From IMG/VR virus record IMGVR_UViG_3300008624_000042, positions 1 through 31,890 of that record: 31,890 nt of DNA; one strand, 5' to 3'. Source of the stretch: a virus. The notes under the pieces were generated by a model. That model was not told the origin of the DNA, searched no databases, and saw nothing but the letters and a program-made list of their open reading frames with translations. Shown one piece after another: positions 1 through 9,470 of this stretch (position 1 is the first letter of the stretch; every line of letters begins with the position of its first letter). The position numbers and the translations under genes are program-made.

Positions 1-11
1 CATTAGAACGT

Positions 12-341
12 ATGATTGAATCCCGATTGCGACGGTGGGGCCTAAAGCCCCTCCGTCGTGGTGGGCAGGTGTTCATCTGCAATCCAACGAATGTCAAACT
101 CAAGCTTGGTGATTTCTTCACAATCATGGAGTTTGATAATGAGTTAAAGATTGCGCGATCCGATGAGCCGATCATGTCCGTACTGGACAATAGAGTTCAG
201 CGATGGACGAACCCAACCCAGCCTTGGGAGAACTATGTGGCTGAAGAGAAGAAGGATGCAGACTACAAGAGAGAGCAGGCTCTCGGAGCCTTAGGCGAAA
301 TGCTTGAGGATGTATCAAAGATAAAGGTGCAGGTTAAATGA
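12..341 (+). CDS. Hypothetical late protein, possibly 5'-truncated
   Basis: A 109-residue basic/acidic protein of unknown function. The first ATG lies 12 bases into the window and no ribosome binding site fits in the available upstream bases. The frame stays open to the window edge, so the true start may lie outside and this may be a C-terminal part. Its stop overlaps the next start as ATGA (338-341), so it belongs to the late structural unit. Residues 1-20 are rich in Arg; the C-terminal third (about 75-109) is charged and probably helical. Its position between the missing capsid region and the neck genes suggests a virion-assembly role, but no family was recognised. Confidence 0.6.
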   Translation: MIESRLRRWGLKPLRRGGQVFICNPTNVKLKLGDFFTIMEFDNELKIARSDEPIMSVLDNRVQRWTNPTQPWENYVAEEKKDADYKREQALGALGEMLEDVSKIKVQVK

Positions 342-1084
342 CAACCTTGAATATCAACCAGCTAAGAAGCGCCATCCAAAAGTATTTGGATGATGATGGG
401 ACAAGGTGGAGTGTGGGCAGCACTTCAAGCCTAATGCTCTCAATGGAAGTTGATCGAGCAATATGGTTCTCGCTTCAGCAGGCATCAAGGTTCTATGTCA
501 AGAACGGTGGCGATGGCCTTCTTGTTCAAAGACAAATACAGACAGACACGGCTGGTCAGGCCGAGCTAGGCACAGCGAAAGACGTTGAGCCGTTATTTAT
601 TTCGAACGTATGTATCTCCGACGGAACGGGTCCGGCACCTCATTGGGCTATTTGTAAATCAACAAGAGCCGATGAGGTTGAGTACCCTGACAACACAGTG
701 AGAACACTGAGAATCAACTACGTTCCTAAGCCATTCATCGACAGCACCAACGGGAACGTCGTTCTTTACGGCGATAGCTCGGTGGTGAATCCCATGGCGC
801 TAGAGGAGCTGATTATTTTAATCATACTTTATTCAACCAGATCTCTGCTCCCGAAAGACAATGAGCAGAATATGGCTTTGAATGATGCTATCTTTCAGGC
901 AGAAGCAGCAATCGGCGCAACTATCGACACGCCAGCTGCGGTAGAGTTTCCAAGGTATGGAATGAGCCAACAGGTTATGGAGCAGTATCGATGGGCTTTT
1001 ATCCCGTTCGACCATGCTACGGGAAAAAGAAACGTAATACAGATCCATAGACCTCTGTATTCTTTTTATGATGTTATATTGTAG
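338..1084 (+). CDS. Probable neck / head-tail adaptor protein
   Basis: A 248-residue protein whose start overlaps the upstream stop as ATGA. Residues 1-60 look helical (LRSAIQKYLDDDG, then VDRAIWFSLQQASRFYV), residues 60-130 look beta-rich, and a further helical part carries a hydrophobic stretch (LEELIILIILYSTRSLL). In short-tailed phages a protein of about this size usually follows the capsid gene and precedes the gp10/gp12-like tail protein, joining portal to tail. The adaptor role is inferred from position and secondary-structure impression, not from a recognised domain. It could also be another neck component. Confidence 0.4.
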   Translation: MTTLNINQLRSAIQKYLDDDGTRWSVGSTSSLMLSMEVDRAIWFSLQQASRFYVKNGGDGLLVQRQIQTDTAGQAELGTAKDVEPLFISNVCISDGTGPAPHWAICKSTRADEVEYPDNTVRTLRINYVPKPFIDSTNGNVVLYGDSSVVNPMALEELIILIILYSTRSLLPKDNEQNMALNDAIFQAEAAIGATIDTPAAVEFPRYGMSQQVMEQYRWAFIPFDHATGKRNVIQIHRPLYSFYDVIL

Positions 1085-1095
1085 GAGCATGTATC

Positions 1096-1935
1096 GTGTA
1101 CAACCGAGGAGCAGATACATACTTCGGACGTTCAGGGCTGCAACAGCCATCAGGACTTGGCTATGACCACCGAACACGCGAAGCTATTAACGCTGTTGCT
1201 TCTGGCATTAGCAGTTATCGTGAGCTTGCTTCTGCCCTTGCTGAAGCTGTAGATGGAACCACGATAGAGATCGTGGAAACATTTGAGGTTCCCGAACCGA
1301 TACTCATTCAGAACAACAAGATTAGAATCATCTGCACAGGCAAGGGAGGGCTGATGCCTGCATCGGCTGGCCTCACCTTGTTTGATGTTAAGGATGCAGA
1401 CGACTGCACCTTTCAAAACATTAAGGTGTTTAGAAATAAAGCCAAGCAGATGTTTGATTACTTCATGCGGTTTGACTGGCAGGAAAATAAGAAGAATGTT
1501 TTCATCTACGACAACTACGTGGAAACATTAAGCTTTTTGAAATGCACCTTTGGATGGTCAAACCTCACAACCCCTACGGTTTTGAATACAGCATTCCTCA
1601 ATGACTTCATTGGTCAGCGAACTTATATTTCTGGTAACACACACAGAAACTATCAGTTCGCGCCAAGGGTAAATGATTATAGGTTTATCGAGGGCTTTCC
1701 TCATATGTTTACAATCACCGGAAACGAAACAGAGGCAGCGATAGAACTCTACGGCGTTGGCAATATCATCAGCAACAACGGGATATTTGGCATCACTGCC
1801 GGAGGTGTGAACACGTCTGTCTCTATTCCTGCTACATCACAAAACATTGTGACGAGCAATCTGGTAGCGAACGCTGGCGCTCCGATTGTGTTTGGTGGAA
1901 ACATTGCCGCAGACAATCTGGAGATAGCACTTTGA
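1096..1935 (+). CDS. Beta-helix-like virion protein (possible tail spike or appendage)
   Basis: A 279-residue protein starting with GTG, with a TAGGAG ribosome binding site 8 bases upstream. After a helical N-terminus (about 15-45) the body shows successive short beta-strand turns with Asn/Gly corners, such as IQNNKIRIICTGKGG, CTFQNIKVF and NIVTSNLVANAGAPIVFGG. This is typical of right-handed parallel beta-helix proteins used in phage spikes and pectate-lyase folds. No catalytic residues were recognised. The gene sits between neck and tail-nozzle genes, which fits a tail-attached protein. The fold is inferred by eye. Confidence 0.45.
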   Translation: MYNRGADTYFGRSGLQQPSGLGYDHRTREAINAVASGISSYRELASALAEAVDGTTIEIVETFEVPEPILIQNNKIRIICTGKGGLMPASAGLTLFDVKDADDCTFQNIKVFRNKAKQMFDYFMRFDWQENKKNVFIYDNYVETLSFLKCTFGWSNLTTPTVLNTAFLNDFIGQRTYISGNTHRNYQFAPRVNDYRFIEGFPHMFTITGNETEAAIELYGVGNIISNNGIFGITAGGVNTSVSIPATSQNIVTSNLVANAGAPIVFGGNIAADNLEIAL

Positions 1936-3545
1936 TAAACATTCAAGACTGGGACAAAAGAAATATCTGGATCGATGGATCAGGAGATCTCGTTGTACGA
2001 GAGGGAATGCAGAGAGTCTTTGGTGCATGGGGTCTGGATCTGGAAGAGTTCTATGGTGGATTCTCCGTAGAGAATCCACGAACCAGTGAGCAAGTTCATT
2101 ACATTCTAGGCTGCTCCCATGAGGGAGATACGTTTATCTACACTGTCAACGAAGAGTTCTACCCAACAGCGAGAGTCTTTGTTGGCAGAAAGATAAGACC
2201 CGCAGGCCCCTTTCAGGGAGGAGTCCTTGGTAATGGACAGATCCTTTGCGGTGCGCCGGGGATGCAAATGTACTGGGGATATGTTGGTTGTGGATTAAAA
2301 CCAGCAGAGCGTACAAACTCCGCTCTTGATGTTGACTTCACAACCCAAACAATCAACGATGGGCTTGTTGCATCGTGGCAAAATCGAATCGTTATTGGGG
2401 TCAGGGATGCGTTGTATTTCAGTGATATAGGCTCCCCCCGCGCCTTTCTTGCTGCAAATACAACCCCTGCCCCCGGTTTCATTTACTTCTTAAAAGTTTC
2501 CGCATCGGGGATGTTGTTCATGGGAACAACAAACGGAATGTATTCTGTGGCAGCAGACTCAGTTTACAGCGGAGAGATTGTCCAGCCAGTCTTTCAAAAG
2601 GTCAGCGAGTTTCCAGTAAACAGCTTTTGGCAGGCAGCTGTTACGGACAAAGGCCCTGTCGCCCTATCGAGTGAGGGCATTGTAAGTGCAGCAGCCTATG
2701 GCGGTGAGGAGCTTTTGCTTGGTGATCGAAGAATAACGAGAACAATTTCCCAGCCTGTTCACTTTGAGGATTACAAGGTTGGGAAGATTTTCTCCACGCC
2801 TGAGGGACCAATCGCATCGTTTGCAGCCGAGATGGACCATGATAACGCAACATGGTTACTGGCTAGGGTGCATGAGAGAAGAGGGTTCTTCTCTTGGTTT
2901 GAGCCAGCGATCCAAAGACGTGAGTCTGATGGTGAGGTGGTTGGGGATGTGGCTTTCTCTGAAAGCTTTGAGATAAGAGCTGTTCTCGAAGATTCAGATG
3001 GCACACCCTACTTCCTAACAGACAGAAGTATCTTTAGGTTCTACGGAAACGTAGACACTGTTGCAGATGATCCCATTGGGAGATTTGTTGTAGGCACGTT
3101 GGCCGGATCAGTACTGGTAGACCCTCAGCAGAACCCAGTACTGAGATCGGTGACAACGGTAAGCGACAACGTAGGAACATTGCAATACGCATCCATTCAC
3201 GGAACAGAGAAGAAGAGATCCCCTGATGACTTCATCAAGTGGGTAGATCCAGATTCGGTTACATTCCTTAATGAAACGGCAATCGCATTTCCGATATGCG
3301 ACCTCAGTCTCTGGAAGGATGCAGCAGCGGGAACGCCCGGAGCAGAGGTTGATAAGTATTATACCAGAAGATTGAAGTCTATTCGTCATCGCTTCTCGCT
3401 TCGGACGAATGACTTATCGATGGAGATTGGCGTTGAAGGCTCAGGCTTTAGGATTGGATTGGTGTCTTTCCAGACAAAGGGAGCAGGCCAACTGCGACCA
3501 CAGGACGGGAAAGACCTAGATATAAAAACATTGAAGGTGGATTGA
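1932..3545 (+). CDS. P22 gp10-like tail / DNA-stabilisation protein
   Basis: A 537-residue protein starting with TTG overlapping the previous stop (TTGA); GGAG lies 9 bases upstream and no closer in-frame ATG precedes the conserved-looking N-terminus (WDKRNIWIDGSGDLVVREGM). Repeated beta-strand blades follow, such as NRIVIGVRDALYFSDIGSP, GMLFMGTTNGMYSVAAD and GTPYFLTDRSIFRFYG. The C-terminal sequence (RRLKSIRHRFSLRTNDLSME) resembles the end of packaged-DNA stabilisation or tail-tube-nozzle proteins of P22 and T7-like phages, which are beta-propeller proteins of about 470-800 residues extending the portal channel. The call rests on this pattern and the gene order. It could instead be a related propeller tail protein. 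Confidence 0.5.
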   Translation: MINIQDWDKRNIWIDGSGDLVVREGMQRVFGAWGLDLEEFYGGFSVENPRTSEQVHYILGCSHEGDTFIYTVNEEFYPTARVFVGRKIRPAGPFQGGVLGNGQILCGAPGMQMYWGYVGCGLKPAERTNSALDVDFTTQTINDGLVASWQNRIVIGVRDALYFSDIGSPRAFLAANTTPAPGFIYFLKVSASGMLFMGTTNGMYSVAADSVYSGEIVQPVFQKVSEFPVNSFWQAAVTDKGPVALSSEGIVSAAAYGGEELLLGDRRITRTISQPVHFEDYKVGKIFSTPEGPIASFAAEMDHDNATWLLARVHERRGFFSWFEPAIQRRESDGEVVGDVAFSESFEIRAVLEDSDGTPYFLTDRSIFRFYGNVDTVADDPIGRFVVGTLAGSVLVDPQQNPVLRSVTTVSDNVGTLQYASIHGTEKKRSPDDFIKWVDPDSVTFLNETAIAFPICDLSLWKDAAAGTPGAEVDKYYTRRLKSIRHRFSLRTNDLSMEIGVEGSGFRIGLVSFQTKGAGQLRPQDGKDLDIKTLKVD

Positions 3546-5419
3546 TGGCGTTACCAAACGTAAGAGCAGGAACAACGCAAACAGGATTTGTAATAAACAG
3601 CTTCACTGGTGTGACCCCTGTTCCTTTTGATACAACCCAAACACTTACAGTCACCATTGAGGGTGGCGACTGTAAGGCTGTAAATGTTAATGTGACAGCA
3701 GCATCTGTCACGTTTGACGTTGAAGCAAACAAAGACGCGATCCCCGGCTGGAGGGACGTTCGCCTCCAATACGCAACGGCGAACGCAGTCCCAGTCTTTA
3801 AGCGTCGAATGGTTCATGTTGTTCGGAGAGGATGCCTTGGCTCACGAATGTATTGCTGGGTAGTTGATGCCAATCCGGGTGGCTTAAATCCTCCGGGTTC
3901 ACCCACTGAAGATTTCGGATCTGGTCCAGTCTTCATCGATGAGCTTGCTCCAGACAAAAGATGGACCATGATGGGGGGAACTCCTCATAATGCGCCACGG
4001 ATTTATCTTTGGGATATTGGTTACGAGAACAACCAGATGAAGGTTGTTGGCAGCGCAAGCGATCAACCAAAGCTTATAAACAACGTTGTGCCTGTTCCCG
4101 CCAACGCATTTGATCCCGATAGGCACAACAGAGATTACAACATCGAAAGCATACAGCCTCAGCGATACCTTGGTGGAGCTGGGACAGAAGACCAGAGCAA
4201 GTACTGGCTTGCGCCATCGCCCGTAAACCCTTGGCCCTATCAATGGACACAGCAGGGCAACGGGGCTGTAGGGCTTGCGCCAGATGAGCTAGTGCAAACG
4301 TCAGCATTGGCGGTGAACGAATCAAGGTGGAGAGGTTTTCCTGCGCCGATCTTTCCCTTTACGGCTATCGGAGATCACCCAAAGAATACTTTCTGGAGAA
4401 AGTCTTGGCACTATCTATCGACCGGAGATTGGTTCTGGTCGAACGCGAAGCTTGGTGATGCCAGTGCTGCAACCCCGTCTGCTGCCGAGCATTGGATCAT
4501 CAACAGAGGCGCGAGCAACTTCATAGGCATTCCCTTATGGGAAAGAGGGACTGGCGTTGGATTTAATGCAGCGGAGTATGATCAACCATTCAAACTCCTG
4601 AGAGAGTATGAATGGGCAAATGATTTGTATTACGCTCCGAAAAATACAACAACCGGAACACCACCTGTTCAATCGCCAGCCAAGGCGATTCTAACAATAT
4701 CCATTGAGGCGGTGGACCTTTTGCTGCCCGGACCTCAAACGAAAAGCCCGACAGCAACAGCTCACCCGTACAGGCAGCAGCATACATATCGGAGGGCGAA
4801 GTACGATAACACCGGAGAGCTGGCGCAAGGCAACAGCAGGAAGGGAACCTCCACCAGATTCTCGAAGATAAAGGTTCAGTACCAAGACCTTTATGCTTGG
4901 CAGGATGAGTATGGTCCGGGAGGTCACACTTCCGGGGCGCACGAGATGAGCGAGCCAATCGTCATAGCCGAAGCCTATGTTCCAAGAATAGACATGACGA
5001 TTGATTATCAAGGCTGGGCAGATGCGGTTCCGCCGCAGCCGATCCCTCAAGACGCTCAAGATCCAGATGGTCCGAACAGACCAGTGGTGTCGTTTGAGTC
5101 AGAGCCTTTTGAGTGGAAGCAAGTTCTCACAAGCCCAGAGCAGGTAACAGTTGGTGATTCAGTTTCACCCGGAGTCCCTAATGGGAAGTTCATACTGAGA
5201 GAAAAGGCTGCTGCTGCTGCGGAGTTATTCATGGCTGAGTTCGAGGGCTATGATTGCAAGCTGATACTTGACAGGTCTTGGTACGGATCACACCCCGATG
5301 ATAACTGGTTTGCTCCGGCAACAAGGCCGTATGCACAGACAATGACAGACCGAGAAGGAACGTGGCTGGCTGTTCGCGCTCATATCGAAGTGGTGGAAAA
5401 GGAAGGGTATAATCCATGA
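3545..5419 (+). CDS. Large uncharacterised structural protein with N-terminal Ig-like part
   Basis: I chose the ATG that overlaps the upstream stop as TGATG rather than an in-frame TTG one codon earlier, giving 624 residues. Residues 1-100 look like an immunoglobulin-type beta sandwich (LTVTIEGGDCKAVNVNVTAA, then ASVTFDVEANK), as found in phage surface proteins. The rest is rich in Pro, Gly, Trp and Tyr with few charged helices, typical of secreted or virion beta proteins. It is the first of three tightly coupled genes of this composition. No known family was recognised. It is probably a tail or head-surface component by position. Confidence 0.55.
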   Translation: MALPNVRAGTTQTGFVINSFTGVTPVPFDTTQTLTVTIEGGDCKAVNVNVTAASVTFDVEANKDAIPGWRDVRLQYATANAVPVFKRRMVHVVRRGCLGSRMYCWVVDANPGGLNPPGSPTEDFGSGPVFIDELAPDKRWTMMGGTPHNAPRIYLWDIGYENNQMKVVGSASDQPKLINNVVPVPANAFDPDRHNRDYNIESIQPQRYLGGAGTEDQSKYWLAPSPVNPWPYQWTQQGNGAVGLAPDELVQTSALAVNESRWRGFPAPIFPFTAIGDHPKNTFWRKSWHYLSTGDWFWSNAKLGDASAATPSAAEHWIINRGASNFIGIPLWERGTGVGFNAAEYDQPFKLLREYEWANDLYYAPKNTTTGTPPVQSPAKAILTISIEAVDLLLPGPQTKSPTATAHPYRQQHTYRRAKYDNTGELAQGNSRKGTSTRFSKIKVQYQDLYAWQDEYGPGGHTSGAHEMSEPIVIAEAYVPRIDMTIDYQGWADAVPPQPIPQDAQDPDGPNRPVVSFESEPFEWKQVLTSPEQVTVGDSVSPGVPNGKFILREKAAAAAELFMAEFEGYDCKLILDRSWYGSHPDDNWFAPATRPYAQTMTDREGTWLAVRAHIEVVEKEGYNP

Positions 5420-6243
5420 CAATAACGATTGACCCCAACGAAATAAAGTCTGATCAGCTCAACGAGTCCTTTGGTCAGTTTTCTTCTGATGGGTTTTCAA
5501 CGGCGACCTCACCGGACACGGGTTGCCTTGAAGACCTAAGAAGATTAAACCAGTCTCACGTTGAATGTAAAACATTGTCATTCAACTTTGATATGTTGAG
5601 CTTGAGCAATGGTCCAAAGCCACCGGGGGCAACAACGCTCATCGCCCTACACGCAGGACATCCAGACATAAACTACCAACAGGTATTTAGAGTTTATGAT
5701 GATGTGCAAGTGATGGGGTACGTTGCAGACCTATGGGGTGTGAACAGGGCAGGGAACCAAGGTAACTTTGAAAGAGTTACCTTGGCTGGTCAGCAGTCAG
5801 CAGCAGTCTCATTTAATGTTAAACTGCTTGGCAACTACACGGCTCTCGATGATGAGCTGGGCTACCCATCGGTCTTTAAGTCAACAGAGTTTAACTTGCT
5901 TGATGATATTCAGATTAGCTTTGAGGATCGGATTGGCAGAATGGACACTGCGCTTGCAGCACTAAGCGCGAAAGACTTGTCTCAAAACATCATCGATCAA
6001 GGATGGTACAGCGATGAAAACAGAGACATTGTGCAGAAAGAAATCAGATCTGTTTGCTATCCGGTAAGACAAGAAGAGAACCCTGTTCACCTTCTAGGCG
6101 GTGCCGAGTACATCATAGAGGTTGGCCCTGCGACCTCCAACGGATCTGTCAGCGTGGACCTGAATAACAATCCAGCGTACCACATGGTGACAGCGTTGCA
6201 GTTCACTATGATCTGCCGATGCACGAGAAGGAGATGGGCATGA
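5416..6243 (+). CDS. Uncharacterised structural candidate
   Basis: A 275-residue protein whose start overlaps the previous stop as ATGA. The N-terminal 60 residues are polar, then beta-rich segments (VFRVYDDVQVMGYVADLWGV, AAVSFNVKLLGNY) and a helical segment around 170-215 follow. The last residues (ICRCTRRRWA) are unusually basic because the frame runs through the next gene's ribosome binding site. It is coupled to both neighbours and probably makes a complex with them. No family recognised. Confidence 0.55.
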   Translation: MTITIDPNEIKSDQLNESFGQFSSDGFSTATSPDTGCLEDLRRLNQSHVECKTLSFNFDMLSLSNGPKPPGATTLIALHAGHPDINYQQVFRVYDDVQVMGYVADLWGVNRAGNQGNFERVTLAGQQSAAVSFNVKLLGNYTALDDELGYPSVFKSTEFNLLDDIQISFEDRIGRMDTALAALSAKDLSQNIIDQGWYSDENRDIVQKEIRSVCYPVRQEENPVHLLGGAEYIIEVGPATSNGSVSVDLNNNPAYHMVTALQFTMICRCTRRRWA

Positions 6244-8201
6244 AGGTTGTTGAGCCTCCTAATAGATTTTTCCCAAAGAGAGCCTATGCGACTGAGGATG
6301 TTAATCGTAACCTAAGCCATGCGGCAAACATGATTAGGAACGATCAGGACGAGAGATACGTTTACACATCGGTGCGGGTTCCGCTGGCTACCATATCAGG
6401 TAGGCAGTCTTACGGGCCAGCGCCGGATGCAAAGTACGGGTCGAGTGCGTATGGTGATCTTGAGGCTAACAGCAGGATCATTGAGAACTCATGTTCTGGA
6501 GCTGCTGCCCTCTGCCCCAATAACCACGAGGGACTTAGAACCTTTGCGTTTGTCCCACCGTGGGATATGAAGATTGTTTCCTCGGACCTCTATGTTGTTT
6601 GCAACACGGACGAGGAACTGTATCTTGGTGCAGGCACTGATCCAATCCAGATAACAGACAACCATCCAATGGTTGTAAAGCTTCAGTGGATCGCAGACGA
6701 TGGCGGAGAAGGCTATCCAGCCAGACCAAAGTCTTATCTGCCAGAGGGATTGCGATACGACAAAGACCCAGACCTGTATCGCATTCATGATCAGATCACT
6801 ATAGATGTAACCGCTAAAGGCGGTTACTTCTCATTAACTGATAACACTGAGCTGGTCCTCCGTGGAGGCAGGTGTTATCGGCTATGCGTTAGCGATCCCG
6901 ATATACCAAGCATCTCAAAGAACTTCGGATTCAAACCGGAGGATCTGCCGAACGAGTATGATCTCCGATGGTTCTGGAGGTATGATGCTGCTTGGGTCCA
7001 GCTTAACTTTCAGTATGACAAGTGGAAGTTTGATGAACTCAACAGGCCCGATGTGACATTCTTCACAGCGGATAACGCAGTTGAGAGAAGCAATACACAG
7101 GACACTGGAATATCTGATCAACTAGAATCTTTAGATAGCCATCGGCAAGCAACAACGGAAAAGAGAAGATACCCGAAAGCCGAACTCTTTTCCTTCGGGC
7201 TTGGAAACTTTTCCGGCATGTGGAACCGTCCGTACTCCGATGGCGACCCAACGGCAACGGTTGGTCCCGGTAACGACAGCTTAATGACAGATCAGGCAAA
7301 CAGCCTGAGCGCTGTAACTTCTCACAGTGATTCATGGTATCGCCATGCAATCCCTGATCTTGATTACAGATACAACGGGGAAGCATTGCCCGGTCCTGCC
7401 GTCAGAGAAATAATGGATGCGCGTTACGCCCACAACTTCCAGTATCAAACAGCTTGGAGGTATCCAGTATCCCCGCTAACTCCCGGAGTACTGGATAACA
7501 AAAAGCTGTACGGATATAGTGTTGGGCTAATGCACAATACATCTCCAGACTTCTGGCAGAAAGACCCGGCCTTTCTCTGGAACCCAGCCATACCGCCTCA
7601 AGCGAAGATGAAGGTAAGGCATTATGGATATGATTGGCATTGCAGACTAGGGCATGGTCTTGCCTTTGATGGCAGGGCGACAAACATACCGGACAACTAT
7701 TCCGTGTACAATGGAAGCGAAACGGATGAGGCAAACAACAAGACAACTCCAAAGCTGACGGAGAACAACTCCGTAACAGGAGGAGGTCTTGATGGTGTCA
7801 ATCCGATTGGGCTTGGTTGGAACAACACGCCTTGGGCGTCTACATCGATTCCGTTGTCTCTTGACTCATCGGAAAAGCATTATGGTGTGGCATCAGGATT
7901 TCCCGGTGACTACCTTTCAGAGATTCATTCCGGTCCTCAGTACGGAAAAGATCCTGACAATCCAACCATTCCGCTGTCATCACTGTCTACATCTTCAGGA
8001 AACTTCGTTGACCCAGAAGTCTCACACAAGTTCCCGATGGATCTTGGGAAGCTGAATGATGAAGACGATTTGTTTTTAATACTTAATACCTTTTGTTCTA
8101 GCACTAGCGCATTCGTCGGTACGCCGGGATCTCTTGACTGGGATAACGACTTGCAGCGTAGAAACTTTCAAAAGGTTTATGTTCTAATGTGGGTAATGTA
8201 G
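6240..8201 (+). CDS. Large uncharacterised structural protein (Trp/Tyr/Asn-rich)
   Basis: Starts are possible at 6219, 6234 and 6240. I chose 6240 because it overlaps the previous stop as ATGA and has AGAAGGAG six bases upstream, giving 653 residues beginning MKVVEPPNRFF. The protein is beta-rich and unusually high in Trp, Tyr, Asn, Pro and Gly, with many aromatic turns (WFWRYDAAWVQLNF, YQTAWRYPVSPL). It forms a trio with the two preceding genes. This composition suits a virion-surface or tail-fibre protein, but no domain, chaperone signature or catalytic motif was recognised. Confidence 0.55.
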   Translation: MKVVEPPNRFFPKRAYATEDVNRNLSHAANMIRNDQDERYVYTSVRVPLATISGRQSYGPAPDAKYGSSAYGDLEANSRIIENSCSGAAALCPNNHEGLRTFAFVPPWDMKIVSSDLYVVCNTDEELYLGAGTDPIQITDNHPMVVKLQWIADDGGEGYPARPKSYLPEGLRYDKDPDLYRIHDQITIDVTAKGGYFSLTDNTELVLRGGRCYRLCVSDPDIPSISKNFGFKPEDLPNEYDLRWFWRYDAAWVQLNFQYDKWKFDELNRPDVTFFTADNAVERSNTQDTGISDQLESLDSHRQATTEKRRYPKAELFSFGLGNFSGMWNRPYSDGDPTATVGPGNDSLMTDQANSLSAVTSHSDSWYRHAIPDLDYRYNGEALPGPAVREIMDARYAHNFQYQTAWRYPVSPLTPGVLDNKKLYGYSVGLMHNTSPDFWQKDPAFLWNPAIPPQAKMKVRHYGYDWHCRLGHGLAFDGRATNIPDNYSVYNGSETDEANNKTTPKLTENNSVTGGGLDGVNPIGLGWNNTPWASTSIPLSLDSSEKHYGVASGFPGDYLSEIHSGPQYGKDPDNPTIPLSSLSTSSGNFVDPEVSHKFPMDLGKLNDEDDLFLILNTFCSSTSAFVGTPGSLDWDNDLQRRNFQKVYVLMWVM

Positions 8202-8209
8202 GAGAAGCT

Positions 8210-9460
8210 ATGGCCGAAAAAGACATCCAAGGATACAGAAGAAGTCACAAGAGGATACCAACAAGCGTGGCTCTTGATGATGATCAAGCAGAGTTAAGCG
8301 CAAGACAAGCTGCCATTGGGCAGCTTGGCGGAAAGCTTAAAGGCGAGAAGCCTAAGCGTAAGCTCTTGAAGGACTACTCTCAGTTTGGGATGAGTAACGC
8401 GAAGCACATGTCTACTGATCCCACTTACGGCCCGGAGTCCGATCCGAATGATCCCACCTACGATGCGGAAACCGCGAGAGCAGCAGTCGATGAAGCTGCT
8501 GCCGAGGCATCTCAGCCAGTAGATCCAGACGGCTTCAAGATGAACAAAGACTGGAAGGATCTGTTGGGTGGGACCTATGGCGGATACCCAGAGATACCAG
8601 TGGAGGAGCCAAGCAAGATTAGGCAGGATCTTGAGAACTGGCTAGACTCTCAGTGGGATGAAGACGAGAAAGAAAAGAGAATAGCCAGACAGCGAGCATC
8701 GCAAGAAGCTATGGTTCGCGCCCAGATGGGAGCCGGAGAAGCTGGTCGCTCTGGCGCGGCTGCTCTCCTACAGGGAGAGGCAGGCCGCTTGGCAGAGTCC
8801 CAAGCAAGGGTTGCCGAGATGGAGAGAGAGCTTGAGCTTACAGGTCTTCAGAGCTGGCTCATGGGCTTTGATCTCCAGAAGGAACAGTACGACCAAGGAG
8901 AAAGAGAACAGGCAGCACAGGCAGCCCTGCTCGGTCTTGAGGTCTACGATCTTGACTATGATGATATGTGGGAACTTTTCCAGTTACCTGAGAACGCAAA
9001 GAGCGAGGCGGCGAGAAAGCTCCACAACAAAGCTTGGAAGCAAATGCAGGAAGATGGCCACTACGATGAGGAAGATGATGAGCCTGAAGACGTTGCAAAC
9101 ATCTTTGTTCCTGAGTGGGCTGAGGGAACCGAGGTCGATTTGCTTGAGGGCGAGACAGCAGCGGAGTGGGACGAGAGAGTAAGACTTCTCTATCTGGCTG
9201 CGAAAGTGCCTGCCGAATGGATCACCTCATGGAGGATGAGCAACTTCCTTCCGGTTGATGACATGTACGCATTCAAGAGTTCTGGAATCTTTGACACCAG
9301 AGAGGACGGCATTATTATTCCAAGGAATAGCGCCTTCGATCCAGTGGAGCAGGGATGGGTTGATACCGGGGATACCATTACTGTGACCAACAGCAGGGGC
9401 GAAGAGATTGTTCACAACAAATACAAATCAGGCGATCTAGTTATCTACATCCCAGCATAA
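8210..9460 (+). CDS. Putative internal virion / ejection protein (helical, acidic)
   Basis: I chose the ATG at 8210 (AGGAG about five bases upstream) over an in-frame GTG at 8189, giving 416 residues. The N-terminal 60 residues are basic. A long charged coiled-coil-like segment (about 140-230: EDEKEKRIARQRASQEAM through AESQARVAEMERELELTG) follows, then an acidic part (HYDEEDDEPEDV) and a beta-rich C-terminus. It is the first of four consecutive genes with helical, Ala/Gln/Glu-rich products at the position where podoviruses keep their ejection proteins (T7 gp14-16, P22 gp7/16/20). The role is inferred from position and composition. Confidence 0.45.
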   Translation: MAEKDIQGYRRSHKRIPTSVALDDDQAELSARQAAIGQLGGKLKGEKPKRKLLKDYSQFGMSNAKHMSTDPTYGPESDPNDPTYDAETARAAVDEAAAEASQPVDPDGFKMNKDWKDLLGGTYGGYPEIPVEEPSKIRQDLENWLDSQWDEDEKEKRIARQRASQEAMVRAQMGAGEAGRSGAAALLQGEAGRLAESQARVAEMERELELTGLQSWLMGFDLQKEQYDQGEREQAAQAALLGLEVYDLDYDDMWELFQLPENAKSEAARKLHNKAWKQMQEDGHYDEEDDEPEDVANIFVPEWAEGTEVDLLEGETAAEWDERVRLLYLAAKVPAEWITSWRMSNFLPVDDMYAFKSSGIFDTREDGIIIPRNSAFDPVEQGWVDTGDTITVTNSRGEEIVHNKYKSGDLVIYIPA

Positions 9461-9470
9461 AGGAGAAACC

